64,000 nt of DNA, taken from contig CM076959.1 of the NCBI GenBank assembly GCA_039566865.1, positions 6,555,501 to 6,619,500 of the forward strand, in the 5' to 3' direction. The notes beneath the pieces are model-generated. The model searched no databases, was not told the origin of the DNA, and was given only the letters and a program-made list of their open reading frames with translations. The position numbers were made by a program, and so were the translations under genes. This DNA is from Aurelia coerulea (Eukaryota; Cnidaria; Scyphozoa; Semaeostomeae; Ulmaridae). This document shows positions 43,670-55,545 of the stretch, in pieces. Every line of letters begins with the position of its first letter. Position 1 is the first letter of the stretch.

Positions 43670-44161
43670 AGACAGACCCCTTGAGTGTTTGGTAACAAGT
43701 TGCTGGGTGTTTCAAATAAAATTGTGTTACCAAAATGATGAAAAATGTATACATATCTTATATTTTGTCTGAGATGGTGATGCGTATATTACTACTGTGT
43801 TTTGGTAATGGTAAAACTCACGAAATGCTCATCACTAACTACAACAAATATTTTAGAAGGCTGAGAACTAGCAGAAACCTTTCGTACCCATGACGTGGTA
43901 TTTTTTACATTTTGCTGAAAGCAAAGCAGCTAAAAGCTGAACGTCTGGCTGTGTGGGGTAATTTATTGTCTGGTTTCCTGAAAACTCTCTTAGATCATTT
44001 TTCTACTTCGAGTGATCCAATGAATAGCCCTCAGTAATGCTGAGAAAGAAGCTTTAATACAAATGAATCCATGCCAACCAACGGAGGGAACATTAAAGCA
44101 GAGAAAAGGCCAACACAGTGATCGTTTATGATATTGCCCACAAAGCGTATTTCAACATGAT

Positions 44162-44479
44162 AGCAAGAACAGGCGTAGATGGGTTTCTTACTCCATAATG
44201 AAGGACAGCCTTTTCTGTATTCCTTGCCTCCTCTTTAGCAGTCTAACTTCCGTTGATAACCAAGGAAACGCATTTACCATCAGTGGATTCAACAACTGGA
44301 AAAAGCAATATGGAAGCATTGTGAAGCACGAGAGGTCTGTATGCCACCTAAATGCAAAGGTTGCAGAAGTTCTCTTCTTGCAGGGAGATACAATAAGCTC
44401 TGCTTTTGATTGCCAAGAAGCAATGGAAGCAGAAAGGAGAAAGGAAGTAGTGCTTTCAATTGGAAGACAGACCCCTTGA
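44162..44479 (+). pseudogene. Truncated TTF-finger exon, array unit 4
   Basis: Frame from ATG 44198. A T-to-G change in the junction (CAATTGGAAGACAG) removes the stop seen in the other units, so the frame runs five more codons (GRQTP). Confidence 0.7.
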
Positions 44480-44637
44480 GTGTTTGGTAACAAGTTGCTG
44501 GGTGTTTCAAATAAAATTGTGTTACCAAAATGATGAAAAATGTATACATATCTTATATTTTGTCTGAGAGGGTGATGCGTATATTACTACTGTGTTTTGG
44601 TAATGGTAAAACTCACGAAATGCTCATCACTAACTAC

Positions 44638-45521
44638 CGGGTGCGCCAAAATAAACTATGCATTTTTGGCAGGCCACGATAAATCGTACACTGGACCGAT
44701 TTTGAAGATTTATGACTTAATCTATAGCAGAAAGCCTGAATTGGATTCTAGGATTTTTTACAAATTTTTACGTTTTCACTTTTTAGAGCTACAAGCGAGT
44801 TTCTTAAAATTTTCGTTTTCGAAAACACTGAAAACCATCAAAAAACGTTGATCAAATTTTCTAAAGAATCAACATGAATGGACAAAGGAAAAGATTTTCA
44901 GCGTGATTTGGAGCTTTGGAAATTGATTATTGTAAACTTCTGCACGAGCGTTATTTCAACGATTGGCCTGTTGCGAAATTCTGTTGTAGTTACAATAAAG
45001 TACCGCCCCAAAAGCAGTCACAAAATCAAAAATTTAACAAAACTCCATGCTTGCTGGCCCCATGACGCTTTCTCGCTTGTCTTTTTAACCCCCTTGACAA
45101 AGGAACACAACCTGCACCAAAGCATAAATTCAATGACATTACAAAAGAAAAGACATTCCTTTATACCCTTAAAATATTATTACATTTCTCCCAATATAGT
45201 ACGGACTCTCATAAAGCAGCTTACAATTAGTCGATTTCTAAATCCCACATCACCACGAAAAAGTTTTCTCTTTGTCCATTCATATCGATTCTTTAGAAAG
45301 CTTGATCGATGTTTTTTTATCGTTTTCAGTGTTTTCGAAAACGAAAATTTTAAGAAGCTCGCTTGTAGCTCTAAAAACTGAAAACAGAAAAATTTGCAAA
45401 AAATCCTAGAATCTAATTCAGGCTTTCTGCTAACTATTAAGTCATAAATCTTCAAAATCGGTCCTGTTTACGATTTATCGTGGCCTGCCAAACGTGCATA
45501 GTTTATTTTGGCGCACCCAGT
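44638..45521. mobile_element. Complete TA-flanked CCGGGTGCGCC MITE inside array unit 5
   Basis: The left end is CCGGGTGCGCCAAAATAAAC and the right end its complement with a CCCAG variation; TA stands on both sides. In the other units the same place reads CATCACTAACTACAACAAAT without interruption, so the empty site and the TA duplication are directly visible. The arms are ~230 bp and ~340 bp, inverted, and share AAAACG.TTTTCGAAAACACTG. TA duplications fit Tc1/mariner-type mobilisation. No transposase inside. Confidence 0.92.
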
Positions 45522-45842
45522 ACAACAAATATTTTAGAAGGCTGAGAAACAGCAGAAACCTTTCGTACCCATGACGTGGTATTTTTTACATTTTGCTGAA
45601 AGCAAAGCAGCTAAAAGCTGAACGTCTGGCTGTGTGGGGTAATTTATTGTCTGGTTTCCTGAAAACTCTCTTAGATCATTTTTCTACTTCGAGTGATCCA
45701 ATGAATAGCCCTCAGTAATGCTGAGAAAGAAGCTTTAATACAAATGAATCCATGCCAACCAACGGAGGGAACATTAAAGCAGAGAAAAGGCCAACACAGT
45801 GATCGTTTATGATATTGCTCACAAAGCGTATTTCAACATGAT

Positions 45843-46124
45843 AGCAAGACCAGGCGTAGATGGGTTTCTTACTCCATAATGAAGGACAGCCTTTTCTGTA
45901 TTCCTTGCCTCCTCTTTAGCAGTCTAACTTCCCTTGATAACCAAGGAAACACATTTACCATCAGTGGATTCAACAACTGGAAAAAGCAATATGGAAGCAT
46001 TGTGAAGCACGAGAGGTCTGTATGCCACCTAAATGCAAAGGTTGCAGAAGTTCTCTTATTGCAGGGAGATACAATAAGCTCTGCTTTTGATCACCAAGAA
46101 GCAATGGAAGCAGAAAGGAGGTAG
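45843..46124 (+). pseudogene. Truncated TTF-finger exon, array unit 5
   Basis: Frame from ATG 45879, with Leu for Val (SLTSLDNQ), FDHQE, and a 7-bp deletion in the AGGAGAAAGGAAG run that brings the stop forward (EAERR*). Confidence 0.7.
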
Positions 46125-46630
46125 TGCTTTCAATTTGAAGACAGACCCCTTGAGTGTTTCGTAACAAGTTGCTGGGTGTTTCAAATAAAATTGTGTTACC
46201 AAAATGATGAAAAATGTATACATATCTTATATTTTGTCTGAGATGGTGATGCGTATATTACTACTGTGTTTTGGTAATGGTAAAACTCACGAAATGCTCA
46301 TCACTAACTACAACAAATATTTTAGAAGGCTGAAAACCAGCAGAAACCTTTCGTACCCATGACGTGGTATTTTTTACATTTTGCTGAAAGCAAAGCAGCT
46401 AAAAGCTGAACGTCTGGCTGTGTGGGGTAATTTATTGTCTGGTTTCCTGAAAACTCTCTTAGATCATTTTTCTACTTCGAGTGATCCAATGAATAGCCCT
46501 CAGTAATGCTGAGAAAGAAGCTTTAATACAAATGAATCCATGCCAACCAACGGAGGGAACATTAAAGCAGAGAAAAGGCCAACACAGTGATCGTTTATGA
46601 TATTGCTCACAAAGCGTATTTCAACATGAT

Positions 46631-48130
46631 AGCAAGACCAGGCGTAGATGGGTTTCTTACTCCATAATGAAGGACAGCCTTTTCTGTATTCCTTGCCTCC
46701 TCTTTAGCAGTCTAACTTCCGTTGATAACCAAGGAAACACATTTACCATCAGTGGATTCAACAACTGGAAAAAGCAATATGGAAGCATTGTGAAGCACGA
46801 GAGGTCTGTATGCCACCTAAATGCAAAGGTTGCAGAAGTTCTCTTCTTGCAGGGAGATACAATAAGCTCTGCTTTTGATCGCCAAGAAGCAATGGAAGCA
46901 GAAAGGAGAAAGGAAGTAGTTCTTTCAAACCGTAACATAATGAAAAGAATAGTGGATGCAACCATCTTTCTTGGAAAGCAAGGACTTTCCTTCAGAGGCC
47001 ATCGCGAATCCCTCGCAAATACTTTTGGCAACAATGGAAACTTTTTGTAACTACTCAAACTTATGTCCGAATATGATGCAGCAACCAAAGACCACCTTTC
47101 AAAAGTTACAAAGATGCATACAAAGGTGTCTGAACTGCAGGCAGGTAAACAAGGTGCGAAAGGTTGAGGCTCCAAATTGACATTTCTTAGTAACGATTCA
47201 CAAAACAAATTGATAAGAATTATTGGAGAAGAGATCACATCAGAAGTAGTGCAGAAAATCAAAACCTGCTGATCTTGGGCACTAATGGCAGATACAACAC
47301 CAGACGTCACTCATTAAGAACAGTTAAGCATATGCGTTAGAGTTGTTAATGAAGATGGAGAGTGCTCAGTGCATCTACTTTCCTGCCAAAGAGCAACAGG
47401 AACGAAAGCTAACGAACTATACAATGCCATGATGACAACATTCGAGTTGCAAGGTGTAACCTTCGAGAAGCTTTTGGCACAAACATATGACGGCGCTTCA
47501 AATATGAGTGGGTGTTATAATGGGCTACAGGCACTCGTTAAGCAACATGTTGGAAATCACGTTGTCTTCGTTCATTGCTCTGCCCATACTCTGAATTTGA
47601 TCCTGTCTGATGCAGCTGGTGTTGCAATAAATGTGATCAGCCTTTTTGGTAACTTGGAAAAAAGTTGTACAATTTATTTAGTAAGTCACACAGAGTGCAC
47701 TCATTGTTTGAAAACGCTCAACAGGACAAGAGCTTGAAAGTGTTCTCGGTAAAGCGCTTGAACACTGTGAGATGGAGTACAAGAGAATTTTTCCCTCAAT
47801 ACATTCTTTGCAAGGTTTGACTGCATTGCAAAAGTGCTGGAGAAAGTTGCTGCAGACCCTTCATTTGAAGAAAAGCAACGCTCGACAGCAGAAGGATTGC
47901 TGGCATCTTTCCAAAGCAGGCAGATCACAGCAACCGCATGTCTGTTCAGAGAAATCTTTGCAATTACTGGTCCTCTAAGCCGATACTTGCAAAGTAGAAA
48001 TGTAGATTTTGGAAATGCTATGGGAATGGTTGATTCAGCCGTTGTACAATTACAAGAAATGTGAAAAATTCCTGACATGATAATCGAGCAAGCAAAGGCA
48101 GAGTTTGAAGGAGCAGAATGGACAAATGGG
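46631..48130 (+). pseudogene. hAT/ZMYM1-like transposase gene (TTF finger, DUF4371, hAT core)
   Basis: The sixth finger copy continues past the junction: RKEVVLSNRNIMKRIVDATI, FLGKQGLSFRGHRE, NTFGNNGNFL (stop at 47048), then in other frames YDAATKDHLSKV, FLSNDSQNKLIRIIGEEI, EQLSICVRVVNEDGECSVHL, QTYDGASNMSGCYNGLQALV and VHCSAHTLNLILSD. This is the DUF4371/RNase H-like order of hAT-derived ZMYM1-like proteins. Further C-terminal pieces (VRWSTREFF at 47770; LEKVAADPSFEEKQRS and LSRYLQSRNVDFGNAM at 47834-48064) follow. Stops at 47048, 47165, ~47270 and 47737 and several frame changes make it non-functional. The hAT dimerisation end is not seen. Confidence 0.75.
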
Positions 48131-49597
48131 TCACAATTCAGGACTGCACAGCTCTGGTTGTGATTGGCTTCGTTGCACAAGTATCACAACCAGCACAACG
48201 ATCACAACTAAGCACAACTAGCACAACCAGCACAACCACCAGCACAATCAGTACAACTAAGCACAACTGGCACAACCAATACAACTATTACATAAATAGA
48301 TACCCCATTTATACTTGAAAGTAAGTAAAATTGAACGAAATCAGTTTATCAAATGTTGCGTGCTAATTTGTTCTTTCAACAAATCAAAACTCTTCTGGTT
48401 GTTCATTGTAGTAGAAAAAACTTTTTTGACTGTATTACAGAATTAATTTTGACGACTTTATCAATTTCGCAGAAATATAATCCTTCTCTCCTTCTTATGT
48501 GCATCAGTTTTGATGTTTGATAGACCGGTAGATGACAGTAGACTTCAAAAAGACAGATAGCGCTGTTGACAGATTAGAAAGTAGACACAGTTTGTAATTT
48601 GCAAACTGTCTATCACAAATCATTAAAAGAGTCGTAAGTCTAAGGATGACAACTAAATGCAAGATAGTTCAACTTCTATTGTCGAAACAAAACTATAGAC
48701 TATAGGTAACGATAAAACAGAGGAATTCTCACTGCAAACAATGCCGTTGTATGCCACCCTCCCACCTAAGGAAGCTTTAAAGTTATATGCAATAAGGGGA
48801 TTTTTAGTAGTTTTTCACAATAGCCTGGTTTATTACATGAAATCAGTGCAGTAAGGGGGACTAAGATCAACCAGGAAGATACAAATTCTTTCTACATGAC
48901 TTATAAACCCAGTTACCGAATTCAGTTCAGTTCACTCCAGTTTTCATTTTAAAATTCCACAACATACAAACATCCATTAAACAAACTAACATGAAAGTAA
49001 AATTATAACAAGTTACAAATACGACAAAATAGTTAATACAAATAATTACCATAAACTAGAAATTTGTATGAAGAGGAATTTCTTGAGGAGGAGCTCTCTC
49101 AATAGGTAAACTAATCGAGGAGAGAGCACCCCTGTACTAAAGTCCTATTAACTTTTGAAAATCTTCAAAAAATGTTTGGAGGTTGATATAACCAAAAAGC
49201 AAGTTATGGAAAAATTTGTTCTAAGTGATGAGACCAGTCCCAAGGCATACCAAGGCCCCCACCAAATGCACACCAGAGCATGAAATGCCCAAGAGAACCC
49301 GAAAGGCAGTGCAAGAGTTCAACACCCAGCCACACCTCAAGACAAGCCAATCAGAGACACCAGAAGGCCAGATTGGTACTCCAATACAGCCTTAGATGCC
49401 CCCAACCAGCCCATCCCGAAGCACAGCCAAGCACGAAACCCCACAGCCACCCCCAGATTCCCCAAAGCCCCCACACCCCAATATGCACCAGATAGAAAAG
49501 CCCCTAGAAGCCCCCAGGAAGACCCCACCACCCAGAATCATGCTATCATTTGGTGTCACAAGAAGATTTTAGCAAATAAAATATTGTAATCAAAGAC
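48131..49597. other. Low-complexity CACAACCAG repeat and non-coding sequence
   Basis: 48178-48285 is an array of GCACAACCA/GCACAACTA-type 9-12-mers. 49260-49530 is C/A-rich with CCCCCA and AGCCC runs, giving a meaningless proline-rich open frame. The part right of ~48930 may be the 3' UTR of the minus-strand LINE that follows, since the orientation and AT content fit. Confidence 0.45.
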
Positions 49598-50402
49598 TTA
49601 GGACTGATATTTGGTAGAGAACAAAAACAATTTTAATCGATGACGGAAACTGATCACTGAAGGGGATTGTTTGATGTTAAATGGAATGTTATTCCAAGAC
49701 TTTGCACCAGCATATCTGACAGATCTTAAGCCATATTGCAAGGTGTTTGGCTGTGTCATAAAAATACCACCCTCACAAGCCTGCCTTGTATCATATTGAT
49801 GAACATCTGATGATATTGTAAAAAAATGGTAAAAGTAAGGTGGAGAAAATTTGTTAACAGACTCATAGAAAAAGGTAAGCAATTTCAAATCAAGCAAGTC
49901 ATATCATTTAAGAATTTTCAAGTCAGAGAAAATTGGAGAAGATGGAGATGTAAAATTCTGAAAAGCAATAGCTCTAACAACTTTCTTTTGTAGAAGATAT
50001 ATTGGTTTAGTATGAATGTCATAGGGAAGACCCCAGACAATAATTCCATATTGAAGAAATGAGGAAAATAAGGAGTTATATAAAGAAACTAGAACATTGG
50101 TAGGCAAAAGATGCCTTATTTTGAAGAAAATACCACAAGTCCTTGCTAATTTTTTTGAAAGTTCACTCAAGTGATACTTCCAGGTAAGATTTTCATCCAA
50201 CAGAACACCAACAAACTTGATGTATTTAGCCTGCTTAACAAGTTCCTTGCCAATTTTTAAATTTATGGCTTCATCCAACGATTTTTTGGGAGAGTGAAAA
50301 ATTACAAAGTTGGTTTTATCTACATTCAAGGCAAGTTTGTTAGCATCAAGCCACTTCTTGACTTGTTTCAATTCTTTGTTGACTACTTTTTGCAGTTGAT
50401 GT
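49598..50402 (-). pseudogene. LINE C-terminal half, 5'-truncated, one in-frame stop
   Basis: The minus-strand frame starts near 50402 (QLQKVVNKELKQVKKWLDAN, KLALNVDKTNFVIFHSPKK), continues with YIKFVGVLLDENLTWKYH, YNSLFSSFLQYGIIVWGLPY and ends with QYGLRSVRYAGAKSWNNIPF. This is the region just after the YADD box through the C-terminus of CR1/RTE-like ORF2. A TGA at 49904-49906 interrupts the single frame. The right edge abuts sequence leading into the satellite. Confidence 0.75.
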
Positions 50403-50514
50403 AAACTGTCAGATTCAAACTGGAATCACTGTTTAGCATATTATGCTAAACATCTCCTCCGAATATATTGTGATTTTGGAAGCGCAAGGAATTGTTCTAT
50501 TATTGTGACTGCGG

Positions 50515-51275
50515 ACGCGAAACGAATCACTTCCAATGTCTAATTGGACGGCAAAAGCGAAACAGCTCGCGTCCCAAATCACATTAGATCACAGAATCGA
50601 AACAACTCGCTTCCAATGTCTAATTAGATGTCAGACGAAACAACTCGCTCCATCCAATGTATCTAAGCGAAACATTTCGATTGATCACATTAGATCACAG
50701 AATCGAAACAACTCGCTTCCAATGTCTAATTAGATGTCAGACGCGAAACAACTCGCTTTCATGCTTACAATACATTAAAGTATGGAAAACGAAAATAAGC
50801 GAAACATTTCGATTCCAAAATCACATTAGATCACAGAATCGAAACAACTCGCTTCCAATGTCCAATTAGATGTCAGACGCGAAACAACTCGCTTCCATGC
50901 TTACAATACATTATAGTATGCAGGACAAATATAAACGAAACATTTCGATTCCAAAATCACATTAGATCACAGAATCGAAACAATTCGCTTCCAATGTCTA
51001 ATTAGATGTCAGACGAGAAACAACTCGCTTTTATGCTTACAATACATTATAGTATGGAAAACGAAAATAAGCGAAACATTTCAATTCCAAAATCACATTA
51101 GATCACAGAATCGAAACAACTCGCTTCCAATGTCCAATTAGATGTCAGACGCTAAACAACTCGCTTCCATGCTGACAATACATTAGAGTATGGAAAACGA
51201 AAATAAGCGAAACATTTCGATTCCAAAATCACATTAGATCACAGAATCGAAACAACTCGCTTCCAATGTCTAAAA
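50515..51275 (+). repeat. ~135-bp satellite array, six units
   Basis: CAGAATCGAAACAACTCGCTTC recurs at 50592, 50698, 50834, 50969, 51105 and 51242, a period of 135-137 bp with one shortened unit (106). Unit content is the reverse complement of 4646-5095 (ATTAGATCACAGAATCG, AACAACTCGCTTCCAATG, AATTAGATGTCAGACG, GCGAAACATTTCGATTCC). Confidence 0.9.
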
Positions 51276-51925
51276 AGACGAAATGTCATTCCATCAATTA
51301 TGTTATGTAGTGCGACGACCTGAGTGCGACACAGAGGAGTCAAATATAAAGAGAACAGATATAACGAGCAATTAAACCAACCTAATTGTAATAATAATTC
51401 TATAGCTTTTATAATTTTATCAAGGGTCCTCTAACAACAAAACATTTTTGTGTCCTTTCACAACAAAACTATACTACTAGTGCATACTGCTATCATGTAT
51501 CATGCTACTGTTAGTTTCCATGCAAGTGTTAGTTTTCGTGCCAAAGAAGATAAGGATAAAGCTCAAGTGCCTACTGGTTCCCAGAACACGCGGAAATCAT
51601 CCAACCTCACGAAAATTAGCCAATGGCATCGCCACTTTCTGACCCCTTGAGACAAGATCAGTCGCTTGAAATGAATTTCCAGTACCCTTGCTAAAGTGAA
51701 ATGGATGCTAAATTATTGCAGTTATTAAACGATTTTTTGATAAATCGGTTGCAAATCGGTTGTTGACATGTTTAGGCAAATATCTTATTTGGAGCCAGCC
51801 GGAGCTACGAGCGTTTACCGGCCAAGAAAAGTTGACCTTACTTCAAAACTTCATATAAATTGCTAGATAGGAGATATAGCGATGACAAATTTCACAGAAT
51901 ATGTATATGACCTTTGACAGTAACC
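51276..51925. other. No gene seen
   Basis: AT-rich with no repeat structure recognised. The short open frame at 51450-51650 has MYHATVSFHASVSFRAK, only low-complexity text. Confidence 0.4.
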
Positions 51926-52585
51926 TACATGCATTTGCTTTCCTTAGATCTTAAAATATTGAGTAATCTCAAATCTCAAAGCATAGTAAGGATTTGAGCC
52001 TTATCTTGTGTCTAAGCAAAAATCTAACAACATATTTTTTTCTAATATGGTGCAAAGAGTTTGATCACAGAGAAGGTACAAAAGGCTCAATGATAACAAT
52101 TTGTAATTTTCTGCAATGGATCTAATTCTAAAGTTGTCACAAGTTTGCAACACCTTTTCACGGAACACTAATTAGCACCTGATGCACATGCATCTACATA
52201 TGCTATTATACATTAGCATCATGTCATATAATATGTCAAGCCTCTCAAAAGGATTTGATATAACAGTGTTGCACCTTCTAGAAAAGACTAGGATACTGAA
52301 GAGCTGAAATAGCCTGCAGCTCAGCAACTTGGCATTTCATCCATCATCTATGAAAACAAACAGCACCCCAATTGTTGGACCACAATCACTTTGCAAAATA
52401 ATCGGTTGGATCTTGAAAGTACCCCAATCGTCTCTAGTAATCACAAATGCAATTTTCGAACAGACATAAAGAGTTTAACCCTTCGCAGCATGAACATAAA
52501 ATTTGTGGCTCATTAAAGATGTTGGTAGTCAAATGCTTCTTAGTTTTGATAATGCCAGACAGATATAAATGCATTTTTTCATAAG
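51926..52585. repeat. Long direct repeat, copy 2
   Basis: Second copy of 1-663, with roughly a dozen substitutions and a small indel (CAGACATAAAGAG against CAGTCATAGAG). The homology ends at AAATGCATTTTTTCATAAGAAA. Confidence 0.85.
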
Positions 52586-52839
52586 AAACCAAGCACTTGG
52601 ATTGATCCAGGTAGTAAAAGTTTTCCAATATCATCACATTTTGAGTATTCAAAATATCTTAACAGTTTTTAAGAAGGTTCCTCAAATTTACGTTGTATTT
52701 TTGGGTGGGTTATCTCATTTGCCTTCGTGAATATTTCATAGCCAGTTTATGAAGCCACGTCCTCTATTTGCACTTCACTCAAGTAGTACCAAAACGTAGC
52801 TAAAATTAACTGAAGCCAAGTAGTGCGAATACACGTGCA

Positions 52840-54692
52840 ATATTCTCAGGAAGTATCTCGATATTCTCATTTCACAAACCTGTCCATCAATCAACCATTT
52901 GACAGCCATTTGGAATAAGGGAATCACCTCGTGCACACGAGGCTTCACCAACAACGCCGGCCTAATCAAAATGGCAGACGACAACACACGATTAGTAGGG
53001 CGCCTGACTGAGCTGGTTAACACTCTTCAAGGTTCAGTCACAGTCAGATCAGGAAATGATACGACAGGAATGAGTGTACAGGAATCTGTCAACCAACTTT
53101 ATCCATCTGTTAGAGGACACCCAGTTTGACAGATTGACAGAATGAACATGACATTGCCGCCACAGCTGCCACCACCACAGCATCAAAGCAGATCGAATTT
53201 CAATCCAGGTATTTTCACTACTACTTTTATTCTGTCTGTATATTGACTTTGCTTATTGATCATTGTTTCATTCATTATTTGGTTTAACCCTTTACCTCTG
53301 CTAAAATTATGTTGAATTCTGGCAAGTCCAAGGCAGCTTTCAGAAGAAGGAATGGAAAGACCCCTCTATGAATATTGAATAAATAATGGTACCATTGATT
53401 GAAAGATAGTCCCAGGCAGGGTTAATGCTTGCAATACAATATATACAGCATTGTACAGCAGCAGGTTAGGTGTTTTCTTAGTTCATTTTCCCTCTCCTGT
53501 TTGATTTGACTAAAGGGGAATATTTTATTGGCAAACACTTCTTCCACTTTTCTATGAAAATCCGATTCCTTTCTGATCAAGTCTTACACGCAAAACATCA
53601 TTGCTTTGTTTGAAGGTGAAAGCTATGCATTGAAGAAAAGAACAAAACTTGCAAGGCTAGAAAAAAGCTCACAGCAATACCAGAGTCGATACAAAGACAA
53701 ATCTGTGGACAGGCCAATGTTAAAGGATCTATTTCTGTTGCCCAGTCCTGCTGCTAACAAGGTGCCCAGAGGAAAGAAACGAGAAGAACTTTCTTCCAAG
53801 GGGTTTGTATCCTTTGCAGTTCAATTGAATTTAAACATGACTCAGGCAGAAGTAGAGGGTGTGATTTTTTCAGAATTTAGTAACAAGCTGGCAATGTGTA
53901 CTGAGCCAGCCTTTGAATTCTTGAAGGCTGTCAACGAGAAACTTATAAAGCAAGACACAAAGGAGTGGAACGGGAAAGTGGTGAAACACATGACGGGTAC
54001 TGGCCCCTTGTATGTACGCTCAATGCAAGAACTTCCAATGGATTCTGATTCTGACTTGGAAAGCAGTGATGATGATTGTAACATACTTGAAAGGAACAGT
54101 AAGCCAATAAATCATTATTTTCCACCAAATATCAGTACATCCCAGGTATCAATAACTTCTGAGAATGCACAGCTATCAGCTGGATCATACTGTCTTGCAA
54201 GCAAATCATCCTCTGAAGTCACTCAAATCAATGTCAAACCAAGGATTTCCTCAACTTCATCTTCATCAACGTCACATCAACAGCCTCCTGATGTCCATTG
54301 CCCAATATGTGGAAAGTCATTTCCACAGAGTTTCATAAACTACCATGCAAATTCTTGCGCTGAAATGCAAGCTCAACATCAGTACAATGAATTGATGTCA
54401 GATGTAATTGACAGTGACCTTGATCTTGAAACTGATGTTTTTGCAGAAGTGCCAAATTCTCCCAAAGAAATTGATAACGGTGAAAATGTTCATGATCTGG
54501 TGAAGAGGGTAGCAAATCATGTTGATGCAGAGTCTAAGCCCAATGGAATTGATGTAAGAAGAACATTTGCTTGGAAGGATTATTTGATGTGTCGAAGACG
54601 ACAGGGATTTGCAACTAATGCCAAGCTCAGGGTTCGTTTTGTAGGGGAGCCAGCAGTAGATACTGGAGGCCCCCTCAGAGAATTCTTTTCAG
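52840..54692 (+). CDS. Transposon-type HECT E3 ligase gene, 5' portion (copy 1)
   Basis: Exon 1 ends at AATCCAG|GTATTT (53208/09); its frame has MADDNTRLVGRLTELVNTLQ from 52971, a TGA at 53127-53129, and an in-frame downstream ATG at 53142. Intron 53209-53615. Exon 2 (53616-54692) continues in frame: GESYALKKRTKLARLEKSSQ, a GFVSFAVQLNL..VKHMTGTGPLYVRS domain, a UBZ/Rad18-like finger (CPICGKSFPQSFINYHANSC), an acidic linker, then the HECT entry RVRFVGEPAVDTGGPLREFF, ending at a donor, TTCAG|GTTTGT. HECT ligases transfer ubiquitin through a C-terminal cysteine; that lobe is not found before 62.8 kb. Multi-copy cnidarian and fish repeats carry this layout. If translation starts at 53142 the TGA is harmless. 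Confidence 0.65.
53209..53615 (+). other. Intron 1 of the HECT-type gene
   Basis: GTATTTTC...TTTGAAG, phase 1, joining P-G-E-S-Y. A 39-bp segment at ~53430-53468 (GCAATACAATATATACAGCA) is absent from copy 2. Confidence 0.7.
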
Positions 54693-55050
54693 GTTTGTAA
54701 AGTCCTTGTATTTTTTTGCTCCCAAAAGCGTACAGGAAGAAAAAATCTAGGGGGGCTGCCCAACACAAAGTCAATTGTTTACCATAATTTTTACCCAACT
54801 GAGGGCATTTTTTTGCCCAATTGGGGCTCATTTTCGATAATTTTTCTAAAGTTGGCGGGGCTACCGCCCCCTGACCCCCCGCCTCGTGCGCTTATTGTTC
54901 CATTCTCCAAATCTTTTTAATTCTGTTAATTGCTTCTTATATGTGGTTAGGGCTGGTATGTGGTATGTTTACAGAGATGGGAGAAATTAATTGCCCAAAT
55001 GAGATGGTGAACGCAAGAAATATTGTTATGTGCTTAAATGCCTTTTCATA
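54693..55050. other. Intron-like stretch after the HECT entry exon
   Basis: Contains a GC-rich palindromic run (GGCGGGGCTACCGCCCCCTG at 54855-54874). No recognisable HECT continuation; the ORF 54941-55132 shows no HECT motif. Confidence 0.4.
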
Positions 55051-55545
55051 CAGGGTGTCCCAAAAAATGTTTGCCCTATATTTGCCTGAAGATTGCGACA
55101 AAACAGCCAAAGATAATCATACTTTTGCATGATGTTGCTCTTCAGATATTCAATTAAAGTTTGCAACCATCCCCATAAAAATCCTTTGAGAAATGATGGA
55201 GCTATATGACCCTCAGACGACCAAATTTGCCTGATGTCTGAAACCAGCGGTTGGCCATTTGGTCTCCTTACTATTTTGCAATGATAAGTATCTTCATGTG
55301 AGGCAAGAAATAGTTTCCTATGATTTCAGAAATAGTGGAACTCTCTAAGGATTATCAGAATTTTCACGAGAGCTATGATATTTGAGTCTGTGCAAAATAG
55401 TAAGACAAAATGGCCAACTGCTGGTTTCAGTAATCAGGCAAATTTGGTCTCCTGAAGGTTGTAGCTCCATCATTTTTCAATGGATTTTCCACAGGTGGCG
55501 GAGAATGGTTTAGTATTTTTAAAATGGAATTGTTCAGTTTTAAAA
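55051..55545. mobile_element. Palindromic mariner-like MITE, right tip missing
   Basis: The left tip is TACAGGGTGTCCCAAAAAAT, a typical mariner terminal sequence. The arms 55155-55275 and 55394-55515 are inverted copies (ATGGAGCTATATGACC..., CCAGCGGTTGGCCATTTGG against CCAACTGCTGGTTTCAG). The right tip with the complementary GGGACACCCTG is not found, so this end is truncated or diverged. Confidence 0.7.

Larger units (their letters stand above)
41285..46920 (+). repeat. Six tandem ~793-bp units carrying a TTF-type zinc-finger exon
   Basis: Unit starts (TTTGAAGACAGACCCC) are at about 41285, 42079, 42874, 43666, 44461 and 46134; the fifth is longer because of an 885-bp MITE. Every unit contains GTGTTTGGTAACAAGTTGCT, the upstream non-coding part and the ATG...FCIPCLLFSS finger frame. 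Units 1-5 each end inside the exon at GCTTTCAATTTGAAGACAG, the duplication junction; only the sixth continues into the real exon as TTCTTTCAAACCG. Units differ by a few substitutions and 2-7-bp indels, so amplification is recent. Confidence 0.95.

Noticed and set aside
43357..46167. Repeated minus-strand ORFs of ~100 residues (SLLYLPARRELLQP and similar)
   Set aside because: They are antisense shadows of the TTF-finger exon, repeated because the array is repeated.
47701..48180. 159-residue minus-strand ORF
   Set aside because: It is antisense to hAT coding pieces that carry recognisable motifs.
49280..49531. Proline-rich ORFs on both strands
   Set aside because: They arise from C/A-rich low-complexity sequence; no domain.
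4646..51275. A single giant transposon bounded by the inverted satellites
   Set aside because: The satellites are tandem arrays, not unique terminal repeats; no target duplication or shared gene set supports one unit.
54941..55132. Continuation exon of the HECT gene
   Set aside because: The translated frame has no HECT motif and runs into a mariner MITE tip.
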